A DNA stretch of 10,445 bases. Source: Acidobacteriota bacterium. Lineage in GTDB: Bacteria > Acidobacteriota > Terriglobia > Bryobacterales > Bryobacteraceae. Where the stretch lies: assembly GCA_026394095.1 (NCBI GenBank), contig JAPKYY010000164.1, positions 1-10,445 of the forward strand, written 5' to 3'. Both the position numbers and the translations under genes were made by a program. The notes under the pieces were generated by a model that was not told the DNA's origin, did not search any database, and was given only the letters and a program-made list of their open reading frames with translations. Of the stretch, positions 1-6,674 are shown piece by piece. Position 1 is the first letter of the stretch. Each line of letters opens with the position of its first letter.

Positions 1-1222
1 CGTCATGGAGTACGTCGAAGGCCGCCCGATCGACAAGTATTGCGACGAAGACAAGCTCAGCCTCAACGATCGCCTCAAGCTCTTCCAGAAACTCTGCGGC
101 GCCCTCCAGTATCTGCACCAGAACCAGGTAATCCATCGCGACCTCAAACCGGGCAACATCCTGGTTTCGAACGAAGGCGTCGTCAAACTCCTCGATTTCG
201 GCATTGCCAAACAGCTCGGCCCAGCCAGCATGGAGCTCACCACCGCCGAGGGCACCCCGCTCACCCCTGCCTACGCCAGCCCCGAACAGTTCACCGGCCG
301 TGCCGATGCCCGCAGCGACATCTATACCCTCGGCGTCATCCTCTACCTGATGATCACCGGCAAACTGCCCGACCAAGGCACCACCAAGCCCCCCAGCGAA
401 AGCGTACGCGAAGACGTAACCCGCACCCAGGAAACCACCAAACAACTCAAGAAGCGCGTCATGGGGGACCTCGACATGGTCGTCCTCAAGGCAATGAACC
501 GCGAATCCCGGCTCCGCTACGCAACCGCCCAGGAGCTCTCAGAAGACCTCGAACGCTTCATGAACGGACAACCCGTCAACGCCCGGGCAAGCACCGGCAT
601 CAGCCCCAAGCTGCTCGGCCTCGTCGCAGCGGGCCTGGTCGTGATACTCGGCGGAGGTGCAGCCGTCTATTTCATGAATCAGGGCAAACCGGAAGCAGCC
701 GTAGTAGAACCGCACAAGGCAACCGAGCCCTCCGTCGTAGCTGAAGTTCCCAAATCGGTTGACCCACCGAAAACAGATCCCACCCCGACGGCGTCGCAGC
801 CAACACCGCCTGCGCAAAACACCAGCTCTGTTCCCGTGGTGCAACCCCCGCCACCCCAGTCTCAAGTGGTCCGCTCTCAAGCACCACCACCGCAACAGCA
901 ACAACAACAGGCCCCGGCGCCAATCCCGGCCGCACCATCTGCGCCTCAGCAGCCCGAAGGCCTCGACGACGCTCGCGACAAATACGCCGCAGTCGCAGGC
1001 AAAGTCGCGGCAACAGAACAAATGTTCAACAAGGTAAAGTCAGACCTCGAAGCCAAGGGCATGTCCATCCGGGCAGACTCACTCCAGCGCGTCATTTCCA
1101 TGAAGTTGAATCTGGAGCAGGCCAAATCTGACCTTGACCGCATGAATGTTGCCAGTGCGCTCAAGAACCTCACCGCCGCAGAGGCCCAGGCCGCTCGCGT
1201 GAGCAAGGAATTTGGAAGATAG
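1..1222 (+). CDS. Membrane Ser/Thr protein kinase, 5'-truncated by the window edge
   Basis: Hanks-type Ser/Thr kinase, partial at the left edge. The frame is open from position 2 (V then MEYVEG), and the ATG at 5 is the hinge-region Met of the kinase fold, not the start, so the N-lobe lies outside the window. Numbering from that Met, the catalytic loop HRDLKPGN is at 44-51 (D46, K48 and N51 present), DFG at 64-66 and the SPE form of the APE motif at 92-94, so the visible catalytic residues are intact. A juxtamembrane helix (GDLDMVVLKA) is followed by one membrane segment at about 203-224, then a Pro/Gln-rich linker with six consecutive Gln (893-910), then a helical C-terminal domain of about 80 residues. 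That tail should be extracytoplasmic and resembles the C-terminus of the gene at 2562-3290. I see no PASTA, TPR or WD40 repeats. It ends 30 nt before the CsgG-like gene, probably in one operon. The kinase call is very secure; its substrate is unknown. Confidence 0.95.
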   Translation, partial: VMEYVEGRPIDKYCDEDKLSLNDRLKLFQKLCGALQYLHQNQVIHRDLKPGNILVSNEGVVKLLDFGIAKQLGPASMELTTAEGTPLTPAYASPEQFTGRADARSDIYTLGVILYLMITGKLPDQGTTKPPSESVREDVTRTQETTKQLKKRVMGDLDMVVLKAMNRESRLRYATAQELSEDLERFMNGQPVNARASTGISPKLLGLVAAGLVVILGGGAAVYFMNQGKPEAAVVEPHKATEPSVVAEVPKSVDPPKTDPTPTASQPTPPAQNTSSVPVVQPPPPQSQVVRSQAPPPQQQQQQAPAPIPAAPSAPQQPEGLDDARDKYAAVAGKVAATEQMFNKVKSDLEAKGMSIRADSLQRVISMKLNLEQAKSDLDRMNVASALKNLTAAEAQAARVSKEFGR

Positions 1223-1252
1223 TAGTATTTGAAAGTTTAAGGAGAGAATCGA

Positions 1253-2584
1253 ATGCGTTCGCAAATTGCACTGATCCTGACCCTGAGCGTGGCATCATTG
1301 CACGGTCAGACCCCGGCAGCCCCACCAGCCGCTAAGAAAGCAGCGGCCGCTCCCAAGGCAGCACCAAAAACATCCGCCAGCCCCTTGGGCAAAATCATTC
1401 AAATGATTGAGATGAAACTCCCGGAATCTGCTGTTCTCGGTGCGATCCAGAGTGCAGGCAAATTGAACCCCACCCCGGACGACTACATCAAGCTCAAGCA
1501 GGCTGGAGCCAGCGACGCCGTATTCGCTGCTCTCGCCGGTGGCGCTGCAGCACCTGCCCCAGCCGCTGCCCCGTCAGCCCCGGCCAGAGTCACCCCGGCC
1601 GCACCCGCTGCCGTCAGCATCAATACCGACTTTTCAACTCTCTCCTGCAACAGGCCTGCCGCCTCCGCCAAGCGCGTCCTTGCCATCGATGAATTCGACT
1701 ACGGCACAGTCACCACAGCAGTGGCCGCCATCTTCGGCACCCAGGTCAATGTAGGCAAAGGCATCCTCGCCCTCTTCACCAAGCGCCTCGCCCAGGACGG
1801 CAAGTATAGAATCGTCGAACGCCAAAAGCTGCAAAAGGTTCTCTCAGAGCAGGACCTCGGTGCCTCCAACCGCGTAAAGCAAGGCACCAATGCCAAAATC
1901 GGCCGCGTCATCGGTGCTGATGCCATCCTGATAGGAACCATCACCGTCTTCGGAACCGATACCCGCAACAACCGTGTCAATGCCGGTGCTGCCACAGGCG
2001 GTAGGCTCGGCGGAGTTCTGGGCGGCATCAGCGTCGGCAAAAAGTCCGACAAAGCGATCGTCGAGATCAGCTACCGGCTCGTCGATGCTGAATCGAGTGA
2101 AGTCATCGCCGTTGGCGAAGCGCGCGGAGAATCCAAGCGCACCTCAAACGGCTTCGGCGTAGCAGGCTTCAAGGGCGGCGCCGGCGGTGCGGGTGGAGTC
2201 GACATGAGCAGCTCCAACTTCCTCGAAACCGTCATCGGCGAAGCCACCGTTGACTGCGTCAACAAACTCGCAGAAATCGCGAACTCGAAAGAACAGCAAA
2301 TCGCCCCCAAGTCCAGCGAAGTCGAAGCCAAGATCGCTGAAATCGCTGGCAACAAGATTTATCTCGCCGCAGGCGGCAACGACGGCGTTCAGCAGTGCGA
2401 CCGCTTCGAAGTCTCCCGCGTGATCAAAGAAATCAAAGATCCCTCCACCGGCGAAGTCCTCGACCTCCAGGTTGAGAAGGTCGGCGAGTTGATGGTGATG
2501 GAAGTCCGCGACAAAATCTCGATCGCTTATTTCAATGGTTCCTCCATGCCAAAGGTGGGTTATGTGGCTAAAAAGATCAATTAG
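1253..2584 (+). CDS. Secreted CsgG-like protein with N-terminal helical and C-terminal FlgT-like modules
   Basis: 443 aa. The start is supported by a TAAGGAGAG Shine-Dalgarno at 1238-1246 with a good spacer. A signal peptide (residues 1 to about 18, hydrophobic core ALILTLSVASL, cleavage near HG-Q) has no lipobox Cys, unlike lipoprotein CsgG. An Ala/Pro linker precedes a small helical module (about 45-97), then a second Ala/Pro linker. Residues about 140-345 look like the CsgG core: KRVLAIDEFDYG, FTKRLAQDGKYRIVERQKL, GADAILIGTITVFG and YRLVDAESSEVIAVGEARG. Two Gly-rich stretches (about 243-262 and 301-316) lie where CsgG has its membrane hairpins. The C-terminal segment (about 358-440; AGGNDGVQQCDRFEV, DPSTGEVL) resembles the beta-rich C-terminal module of FlgT-type proteins. 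CsgG relatives form outer-membrane secretion pores or periplasmic assemblies, and which applies here cannot be told. The gene lies between the kinase and the helical protein and overlaps the latter by 23 nt. Family call from motif memory. Confidence 0.82.
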   Translation: MRSQIALILTLSVASLHGQTPAAPPAAKKAAAAPKAAPKTSASPLGKIIQMIEMKLPESAVLGAIQSAGKLNPTPDDYIKLKQAGASDAVFAALAGGAAAPAPAAAPSAPARVTPAAPAAVSINTDFSTLSCNRPAASAKRVLAIDEFDYGTVTTAVAAIFGTQVNVGKGILALFTKRLAQDGKYRIVERQKLQKVLSEQDLGASNRVKQGTNAKIGRVIGADAILIGTITVFGTDTRNNRVNAGAATGGRLGGVLGGISVGKKSDKAIVEISYRLVDAESSEVIAVGEARGESKRTSNGFGVAGFKGGAGGAGGVDMSSSNFLETVIGEATVDCVNKLAEIANSKEQQIAPKSSEVEAKIAEIAGNKIYLAAGGNDGVQQCDRFEVSRVIKEIKDPSTGEVLDLQVEKVGELMVMEVRDKISIAYFNGSSMPKVGYVAKKIN

Positions 2585-3290
2585 TGTTTTTGCGCTGGCC
2601 GCCAGCCTTAACGCTCAGGTCAGCGGCCTCGATGGCTTGCTGACTCAGTTTGAAGCCCAGGGCAGGCCTCGCCCAGATCAGTTGCAAAACAACCTGGCTC
2701 AGATCTCTGGCAGCCTCCGTCAGGGCGGAGTCGTAAATCCGCGCCTCCGGGGCTACCTCAATGGCGTCCAGGGCATAGCTGGCAACAATCGCGGCCTGGG
2801 CCTTGCCATGTCCGGTATCTACCGGCAGATTGGTGGCCTCGAATCCAACCCGCAAATGGCCTGGCTCAACTACCGCAACGCCTACCTGCTGCTCAATCAG
2901 TTCCCCATGGACAACCAGATCCGTGGCGAGATGCAGGAGATCCGCAGAAGCGTTGAAGTCGTCGAAGCAAGAATGCCTGAACTTCCGAAGCTCGATTGGT
3001 CCACCCTCGACGCGGCCAGCCAGAAGGAATATGACGCCGTCATGGAGCGCTACATCAGCGTCAGCGCGGCGGCAAGTTCAGCAGAAGTAACAGCCGAAAC
3101 CATGCGGCGCTCGATGGCCAATCAAGGCCTCTCGGTTCGCTCAGAAATTGTTAGCGGCATGACCCGCATGAAACTGAAGCTCGAAGACGCCAAGCGCCTG
3201 ATCGAGCAGAAGAATTATTCCACCGCCAAAGACAGATTGGCCTCGGCAGAAGCCGAGGCCAATAAGATACTGAAGTCTTTCGGAGGTTAA
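2562..3290 (+). CDS. Secreted alpha-helical protein sharing its C-terminal domain with the upstream kinase
   Basis: 242 aa; I do not recognise a named family. I chose the ATG at 2562 over the in-frame ATG at 2535 because it starts directly with a clean signal peptide (MWLKRSISVFALAASLNAQ, cleavage after NA) and has AAAGGTGGG at 2551-2559 just upstream, though the spacing is short. The start lies inside the CsgG-like gene (23-nt overlap), which suggests translational coupling. The mature protein is Gln/Asn/Ala-rich and predicted mostly helical. Residues 185-242 align without gaps with the last 58 residues of the kinase gene product; I count 20 identities, including G-S-R, MKL-LE-AK, AEA-A and K-FG near the end. 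Three secretory or membrane proteins in a row suggest a common extracytoplasmic complex. The gene ends 15 nt from the convergent rpoD stop. A perfect hairpin (3239-3260) lies within its last codons. Confidence 0.8.
   Translation: MWLKRSISVFALAASLNAQVSGLDGLLTQFEAQGRPRPDQLQNNLAQISGSLRQGGVVNPRLRGYLNGVQGIAGNNRGLGLAMSGIYRQIGGLESNPQMAWLNYRNAYLLLNQFPMDNQIRGEMQEIRRSVEVVEARMPELPKLDWSTLDAASQKEYDAVMERYISVSAAASSAEVTAETMRRSMANQGLSVRSEIVSGMTRMKLKLEDAKRLIEQKNYSTAKDRLASAEAEANKILKSFGG
3239..3260. repeat. Perfect 9-bp inverted repeat with 4-nt loop inside the 3' end of the helical-protein gene
   Basis: GGCCTCGGC (3239-3247), loop AGAA, GCCGAGGCC (3252-3260). The stem is fully paired and GC-rich, and it ends 27 nt before the stop codon. 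No T-run follows on either strand, so it is not a classical intrinsic terminator. It lies at the end of a convergent gene pair and could help stop transcription or stabilise the 3' end of the mRNA. It encodes a Ser-Ala-Glu-Ala-Glu-Ala stretch, so codon repetition could explain part of the symmetry. Confidence 0.6.
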
Positions 3291-3305
3291 CTAGCGCTCT
3301 GCCAA

Positions 3306-4844
3306 TTAGCGAGCAGCCAGCAGTGCTCGCAGATGACGGGCACGCTCAGGGCTGCGCAGTTGCCGCAATGCCTTGGCTTCGATCTGACGGATCCGCTCGC
3401 GCGTCACGTCAAATTCCTGGCCAATTTCTTCCAGCGTATGCTCGCGCTCGCAGCCAATACCGAAGCGCAGGCGAATCACCTTTTCTTCCTTGGGTGACAA
3501 GGTTTTGAGGATATTCGCAGTCTCTTCACGTACATTGGCGTCGATCACAGCATCGACAGGAGAACCAACCCAGCGGTCTTCGATCAAGTCACCGAGCGCG
3601 GATTCACCGTCACGGCCTACGGGCGTTTCCAGCGAAACCGGGTCTCGAGAAATGGTCTTGAGCTTCTGAACCTTCTCTACCGGGATGTCCATACGACGAG
3701 CGATCTCTTCGTTGGTTGGAGCACGGCCCAGTTCTTTTTCGAGCTCACGAGTAGCCCGCAAGAACTTGTTCATGCTCTCGTTCATGTGAACAGGAATACG
3801 AATCGTACGGCTCTGATCGGCGATGGCGCGCGTAATCGCCTGACGAATCCACCAGGTGGCGTAGGTCGAAAACTTGTAGCCACGGCGGTATTCAAACTTG
3901 TCGGCCGCACGCATCAATCCGATGTTGCCTTCCTGGATCAGATCCAGAAGGTGCAATCCGCGGTTGACGTATTTCTTGGCGACGCTGACTACGAGACGAA
4001 GATTCGCCTCAACCAGGTCCTTCTTGGCACGTTCGGCTTCGCTCTCGCCATTGCGAATGTTGTGTAGCGAGATGCGCAATTCAGCAATCGACGCAGCAGC
4101 AATCTGCTCACGCTTCTTTACCTCACGCTTCAGTTCACGAACCCGTGTCTGAATCGTCGGGGTCTGCTTGCCAGCTTCCAGCTTCTCCAGTTCCATCGAG
4201 AGATGGTTCATCTCCTCGACGGCATGCTCGAGATTCTTGGTGAACTGCTTCCAGCGATGAATATTCCACGGAATCGCACGAATGCTGATCGAGAGGTCGA
4301 TCCGGGCGCGGTTGTACTTGCCGAGCGCCTTCTTCTTCAGCTTCTTGTTGACGGCTGGGGCAGCTTCGTACTTGTCAAACAGAGGTCCAAGCTTCTTCTC
4401 AAGCTGGAATACCTGGTTGAACTGCTCGAGTACAACTTTGGCCTTCCGCTCCTGAGCCGCCGTTCCTTCCTCGATATCGACACCCAGGTCGACAATTTCA
4501 TCGAGATCGGTCTGGCCTCGCTTGGCTTCTTCCATCAGATTGATCACCATCTGGTGAACCAGAGGAGACCGGCTCAATGCCTTTTGGGCACGAACCTTCC
4601 CGCGTTCCATCTTCCGGGCAAGGGTTACCTCACCCTCACGGGTGAGAAGGGGCACGGCACCCATTTCGCGTAAGTAGACGCGAACCGGGTCGTCCGTATA
4701 AATAGACTCTTCTTGTTGTGGCTGGCCATCGTCCTCATCTTCTTCCGCACTTTCGGGCGGAAAAAAATTAGGCTCTTCGTCAAAAGCCAAACCTAAAGCT
4801 TCTGGGGCTTCTTCTACTGCAAATTGATCGTCAAACGTATCCAC
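3306..4844 (-). CDS. rpoD: RNA polymerase primary sigma factor RpoD (sigma-70)
   Basis: 512 aa. The start is GTG (4844-4842), with AGGTGA at 4851-4856 six bases upstream and an in-frame TGA immediately before, so no longer start is possible in this frame. Region 1.2 is at about 51-84 ([22 protein letters not shown]). The non-conserved insert typical of primary sigmas runs from about 90 to 265. Region 2 is at about 270-350 ([34 protein letters not shown]; -10 recognition and promoter melting), region 3 at about 355-430, and region 4 at about 440-505 ([20 protein letters not shown], the -35 helix-turn-helix). Before region 1.2 there are only about 50 residues, strongly acidic, so the usual folded region 1.1 is absent or replaced. 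The product directs core polymerase to housekeeping promoters. The gene is convergent with the helical-protein gene (15-nt gap) and preceded by a 233-nt intergenic region rather than by dnaG, a common neighbour elsewhere. Identification is secure. Confidence 0.98.
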   Translation of the reverse strand: MDTFDDQFAVEEAPEALGLAFDEEPNFFPPESAEEDEDDGQPQQEESIYTDDPVRVYLREMGAVPLLTREGEVTLARKMERGKVRAQKALSRSPLVHQMVINLMEEAKRGQTDLDEIVDLGVDIEEGTAAQERKAKVVLEQFNQVFQLEKKLGPLFDKYEAAPAVNKKLKKKALGKYNRARIDLSISIRAIPWNIHRWKQFTKNLEHAVEEMNHLSMELEKLEAGKQTPTIQTRVRELKREVKKREQIAAASIAELRISLHNIRNGESEAERAKKDLVEANLRLVVSVAKKYVNRGLHLLDLIQEGNIGLMRAADKFEYRRGYKFSTYATWWIRQAITRAIADQSRTIRIPVHMNESMNKFLRATRELEKELGRAPTNEEIARRMDIPVEKVQKLKTISRDPVSLETPVGRDGESALGDLIEDRWVGSPVDAVIDANVREETANILKTLSPKEEKVIRLRFGIGCEREHTLEEIGQEFDVTRERIRQIEAKALRQLRSPERARHLRALLAAR

Positions 4845-4850
4845 TGCTGC

Positions 4851-4856
4851 TCACCT
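4851..4856 (-). promoter_or_regulatory. Shine-Dalgarno deciding the GTG start of rpoD
   Basis: On the minus strand AGGTGA stands 6 nt before the GTG at 4844-4842. With the TGA in the same frame at 4853-4851 it fixes this non-ATG start. Confidence 0.65.
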
Positions 4857-5036
4857 CACCGTCGACACACGAATGCCGAGACCCTTGTACAGGCCTCTGT
4901 TTTTGTTTGTATATTATTGATTTTGAATGACTTTTGTGGTGGGTGGCGTTCCCAGCCGGCGAAATTGGGTATAGCACGGCGTTATGACAAGGTCATCCAG
5001 TTCAGTTTAACATCGAAGTTGCCGATTGTTAACCGT

Positions 5037-5068
5037 CTATTTCAATTGATGCTGGATCTTTGAAATAG
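5037..5068. repeat. 9-bp perfect inverted repeat (CTATTTCAA / TTGAAATAG) downstream of nrdR
   Basis: Arms at 5037-5045 and 5060-5068 with a 14-nt spacer, starting 9 nt past the nrdR stop codon. It is AT-rich, so a weak hairpin. It could be a poor terminator for the flippase-nrdR transcript or a protein-binding dyad in front of rpoD. It does not match the NrdR-box consensus as I remember it. Confidence 0.4.
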
Positions 5069-5077
5069 TTACACTTT

Positions 5078-5542
5078 CTAGCTTCTTCCTTTGTCCTTGA
5101 TCAATCTCCTGATTTCATTGAAAAATGCTTCTTCATCCTGAAAGTCCCGGTAAACACTGGCAAAACGAACATAGGCGATCTTGTCCAACTCTTTGAGTCT
5201 GTTCATCAAAATCTCGCCAATGGCCGTCGAACTCAACTCGCGCTCCGGTTCGTTCATCATCTCGTTCTCTACCTGATCGACCAATTCCGCCAGTTTAGGA
5301 ATCGGAATCGGCCGCTTTTCACATGCCTTGAGCAGCCCATTCAGGATTTTTTGCCGGTCAAACCGCTCGCGACGGCCATCCTTCTTTACCACCATGAACG
5401 GAATCTCTTCGATCCGCTCATACGTAGTAAAGCGTTTTTGGCAGGCCAGACACTCACGCCTCCGCCGGATATTGTTTCCTTCCTTGGACTCGCGCGAGTC
5501 AATTACCTTGTCTTCGATGTGGGCACAAAAAGGGCAGAGCAT
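5078..5542 (-). CDS. nrdR: Transcriptional repressor NrdR
   Basis: 154 aa, the usual NrdR length. NrdR represses ribonucleotide reductase operons according to the ATP/dATP state. The N-terminal zinc ribbon has Cys pairs C3-P-F-C6 and C31-L-A-C34, with the family signature EGNNIRRRRECLACQKRFTTYE between and after. An ATP-cone domain occupies about 49-139 (VVKKDGRRERFDRQKI, YVRFASVYRDFQD). The start is ATG at 5542-5540 with AGGAGACC (5551-5558 on the minus strand) upstream. That Shine-Dalgarno lies inside the end of the flippase-like gene, whose stop is only 2 nt before, so the two are surely co-transcribed and perhaps translationally coupled. No ribonucleotide reductase gene is in the window, so its targets lie elsewhere. 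Identification is secure. Confidence 0.98.
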   Translation of the reverse strand: MLCPFCAHIEDKVIDSRESKEGNNIRRRRECLACQKRFTTYERIEEIPFMVVKKDGRRERFDRQKILNGLLKACEKRPIPIPKLAELVDQVENEMMNEPERELSSTAIGEILMNRLKELDKIAYVRFASVYRDFQDEEAFFNEIRRLIKDKGRS

Positions 5543-5544
5543 CT

Positions 5545-6639
5545 TCAGTTGGTCTCCTGTTCAATATTTCTCATACTCTTGAAGCTCAATCCTTCGCGTA
5601 CAGCCAGCGTCACGCCCAAAGGCACAATCAGGGTAAATGAGATCACCCAAAGCAGGATCGCCAGCGAGCTGGCCTCCTCAAAACGCAAACCAAAAAGCTG
5701 CGTAAGTACAGCAATAGCAGCCACCTGCATCCCGCCCCCAATTCCTGGCAACTGCACCACAGCACCAAAACTCACCAGCCCCACCACGGCAATCACATCT
5801 TCCACCATCAGCATTCGGGTCACCGGAAAAGCCTGGAAAAGTGCCCAGTACACGCCCGCAATCACCACCCATTCGATGAAAGTGTAGAAAATCACCAGCC
5901 ACTGCAAACGCGGATCACAGCACGCAGCCGCCCCCACCAGGAAATTCGCCGCCAACGGCCGCAGCCGGCTGGCAACCGATTCGGGGAAGCGCTCAACCAA
6001 CCCAACCAGAGAAGCCCGCTGAGAATCATTCAGAAAGCGCAGCGCAAAAATGAATGTAAGACATAGGCCAGCGCCAATCAGTGCCAGCGTGCCTCCGCTG
6101 GAAACCACTAGCTGAAGCTCCGGCCCAGCCTTGGCAATTACTCCGCTACGCGCTAAATGAATTAAGCCGTAGCCAAAAAATACGATTACCACTAAAAGAT
6201 CGTAGATGCGCTCAAAGAGCCACACCGCCAATTGCGAAGAAAAAGCGGTTTTAGATTCCCGACCGATCCACCACGGGCGCACAAACTCCCCAGGTCTACC
6301 CAGCAATACGATGGCCGTAAATCCAATTGCTGTACCTACAAAAAGCCGCCAAATCGAGGGTGTGGGCCCAAGCGGACGGATCATGATTTCCCAACGAATG
6401 GCACGACCGAAATAACTGAGTATTATGAATAAGATAGCTAGAGCCGCGAATTTCGGATCGAGAGACTTCAAAGTGGTGCTGAAACGGCCCCAATCAAAGC
6501 CCTCAGACCCCGTTGCCGCCCGATAGAGAATGAAGCCAACTACCAACAGAACGAGCAGTGCCACCCAGGGGATTTTCGTTCCTGTTGCTTCTGGACGAGA
6601 AGAGTTTGAAGAAATTGTTCCCACGTGTGAACTTATCAT
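5545..6639 (-). CDS. Flippase-like integral membrane protein (UPF0104 / LPG synthase TM-domain family)
   Basis: 364 aa, with about eight hydrophobic segments. Recognisable positions of the lysylphosphatidylglycerol synthase transmembrane family (UPF0104) are GRAIRW (about 78-83), GRPGEFVRPW (114-123), FERIYD (142-147) and LPGIGGGMQ (297-305). Members lacking the C-terminal aminoacyl-transferase domain, as here, are usually annotated flippase-like; proven members move or modify lipids, but the substrate here is unknown. The ATG at 6639-6637 has GAGG at 6647-6650, 7 nt upstream. The first 24 residues are Ser/Thr/Gly-rich and cytoplasmic, followed by the first membrane helix (about 25-41). The gene is divergent from the ECF sigma gene with only 35 nt between them, and is followed by nrdR after 2 nt. 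The tight junction with nrdR says little about function. Confidence 0.85.
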   Translation of the reverse strand: MISSHVGTISSNSSRPEATGTKIPWVALLVLLVVGFILYRAATGSEGFDWGRFSTTLKSLDPKFAALAILFIILSYFGRAIRWEIMIRPLGPTPSIWRLFVGTAIGFTAIVLLGRPGEFVRPWWIGRESKTAFSSQLAVWLFERIYDLLVVIVFFGYGLIHLARSGVIAKAGPELQLVVSSGGTLALIGAGLCLTFIFALRFLNDSQRASLVGLVERFPESVASRLRPLAANFLVGAAACCDPRLQWLVIFYTFIEWVVIAGVYWALFQAFPVTRMLMVEDVIAVVGLVSFGAVVQLPGIGGGMQVAAIAVLTQLFGLRFEEASSLAILLWVISFTLIVPLGVTLAVREGLSFKSMRNIEQETN

Positions 6640-6644
6640 GATAA
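6617..6644. promoter_or_regulatory. Two abutting palindromes at the divergent flippase / ECF sigma junction
   Basis: Positions 6617-6632 read GTTC-C-CACGTG-T-GAAC, symmetric except for one base pair. Immediately after, 6633-6644 is a perfect 12-bp palindrome, TTATCATGATAA, that covers the flippase start codon. They lie just upstream of the ECF sigma gene in a gap too short to hold two separate promoters. They could be operators for the divergent pair. No regulator can be named, and the left palindrome lies within flippase codons, so chance is possible. Confidence 0.35.
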
Positions 6645-6674
6645 AACCTCGTTTCTCTTATCGGAAGACATTTC

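Larger units (their letters stand above)
4845..5077. other. Intergenic region between nrdR and rpoD, presumed rpoD promoter region
   Basis: No convincing gene on either strand. It is much more AT-rich than its surroundings, most strongly at 4899-4935 (T-rich on the plus strand, with ATATTATTGATTTTG-like runs), as expected for a promoter and leader of the minus-strand rpoD gene. I could not pick a -35/-10 pair with acceptable spacing, so no promoter is called. The nrdR-proximal end holds a 9-bp inverted repeat (5037-5068). Confidence 0.5.

Noticed and set aside
893..910. CAR trinucleotide run encoding six glutamines
   Set aside because: Short low-complexity tract inside a Pro/Gln linker; not a separate repeat element.
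539..1021. Long antisense ORFs opposite the kinase linker and tail
   Set aside because: Arg/Leu/Cys-rich composition typical of the antisense of GC-rich Pro/Gln codons; the sense frame has clear kinase, membrane and tail features.
2535..2561. Longer N-terminus for the helical secreted protein (ATG at 2535)
   Set aside because: It would put nine polar residues before a perfect signal peptide and has no Shine-Dalgarno.
4980..5000. Possible rpoD promoter using TTGTCA and TATACC on the minus strand
   Set aside because: The spacer is only 11 nt, too short for a sigma-70 promoter.
4824..5063. 79-aa plus-strand ORF across the rpoD start and the intergenic region
   Set aside because: It begins antisense to rpoD, has no ribosome binding site, and its composition does not look like protein.
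5576..6639. Full lysylphosphatidylglycerol synthase (MprF)
   Set aside because: Only the membrane domain is present; the C-terminal aminoacyl-transferase domain is absent and nrdR follows directly.
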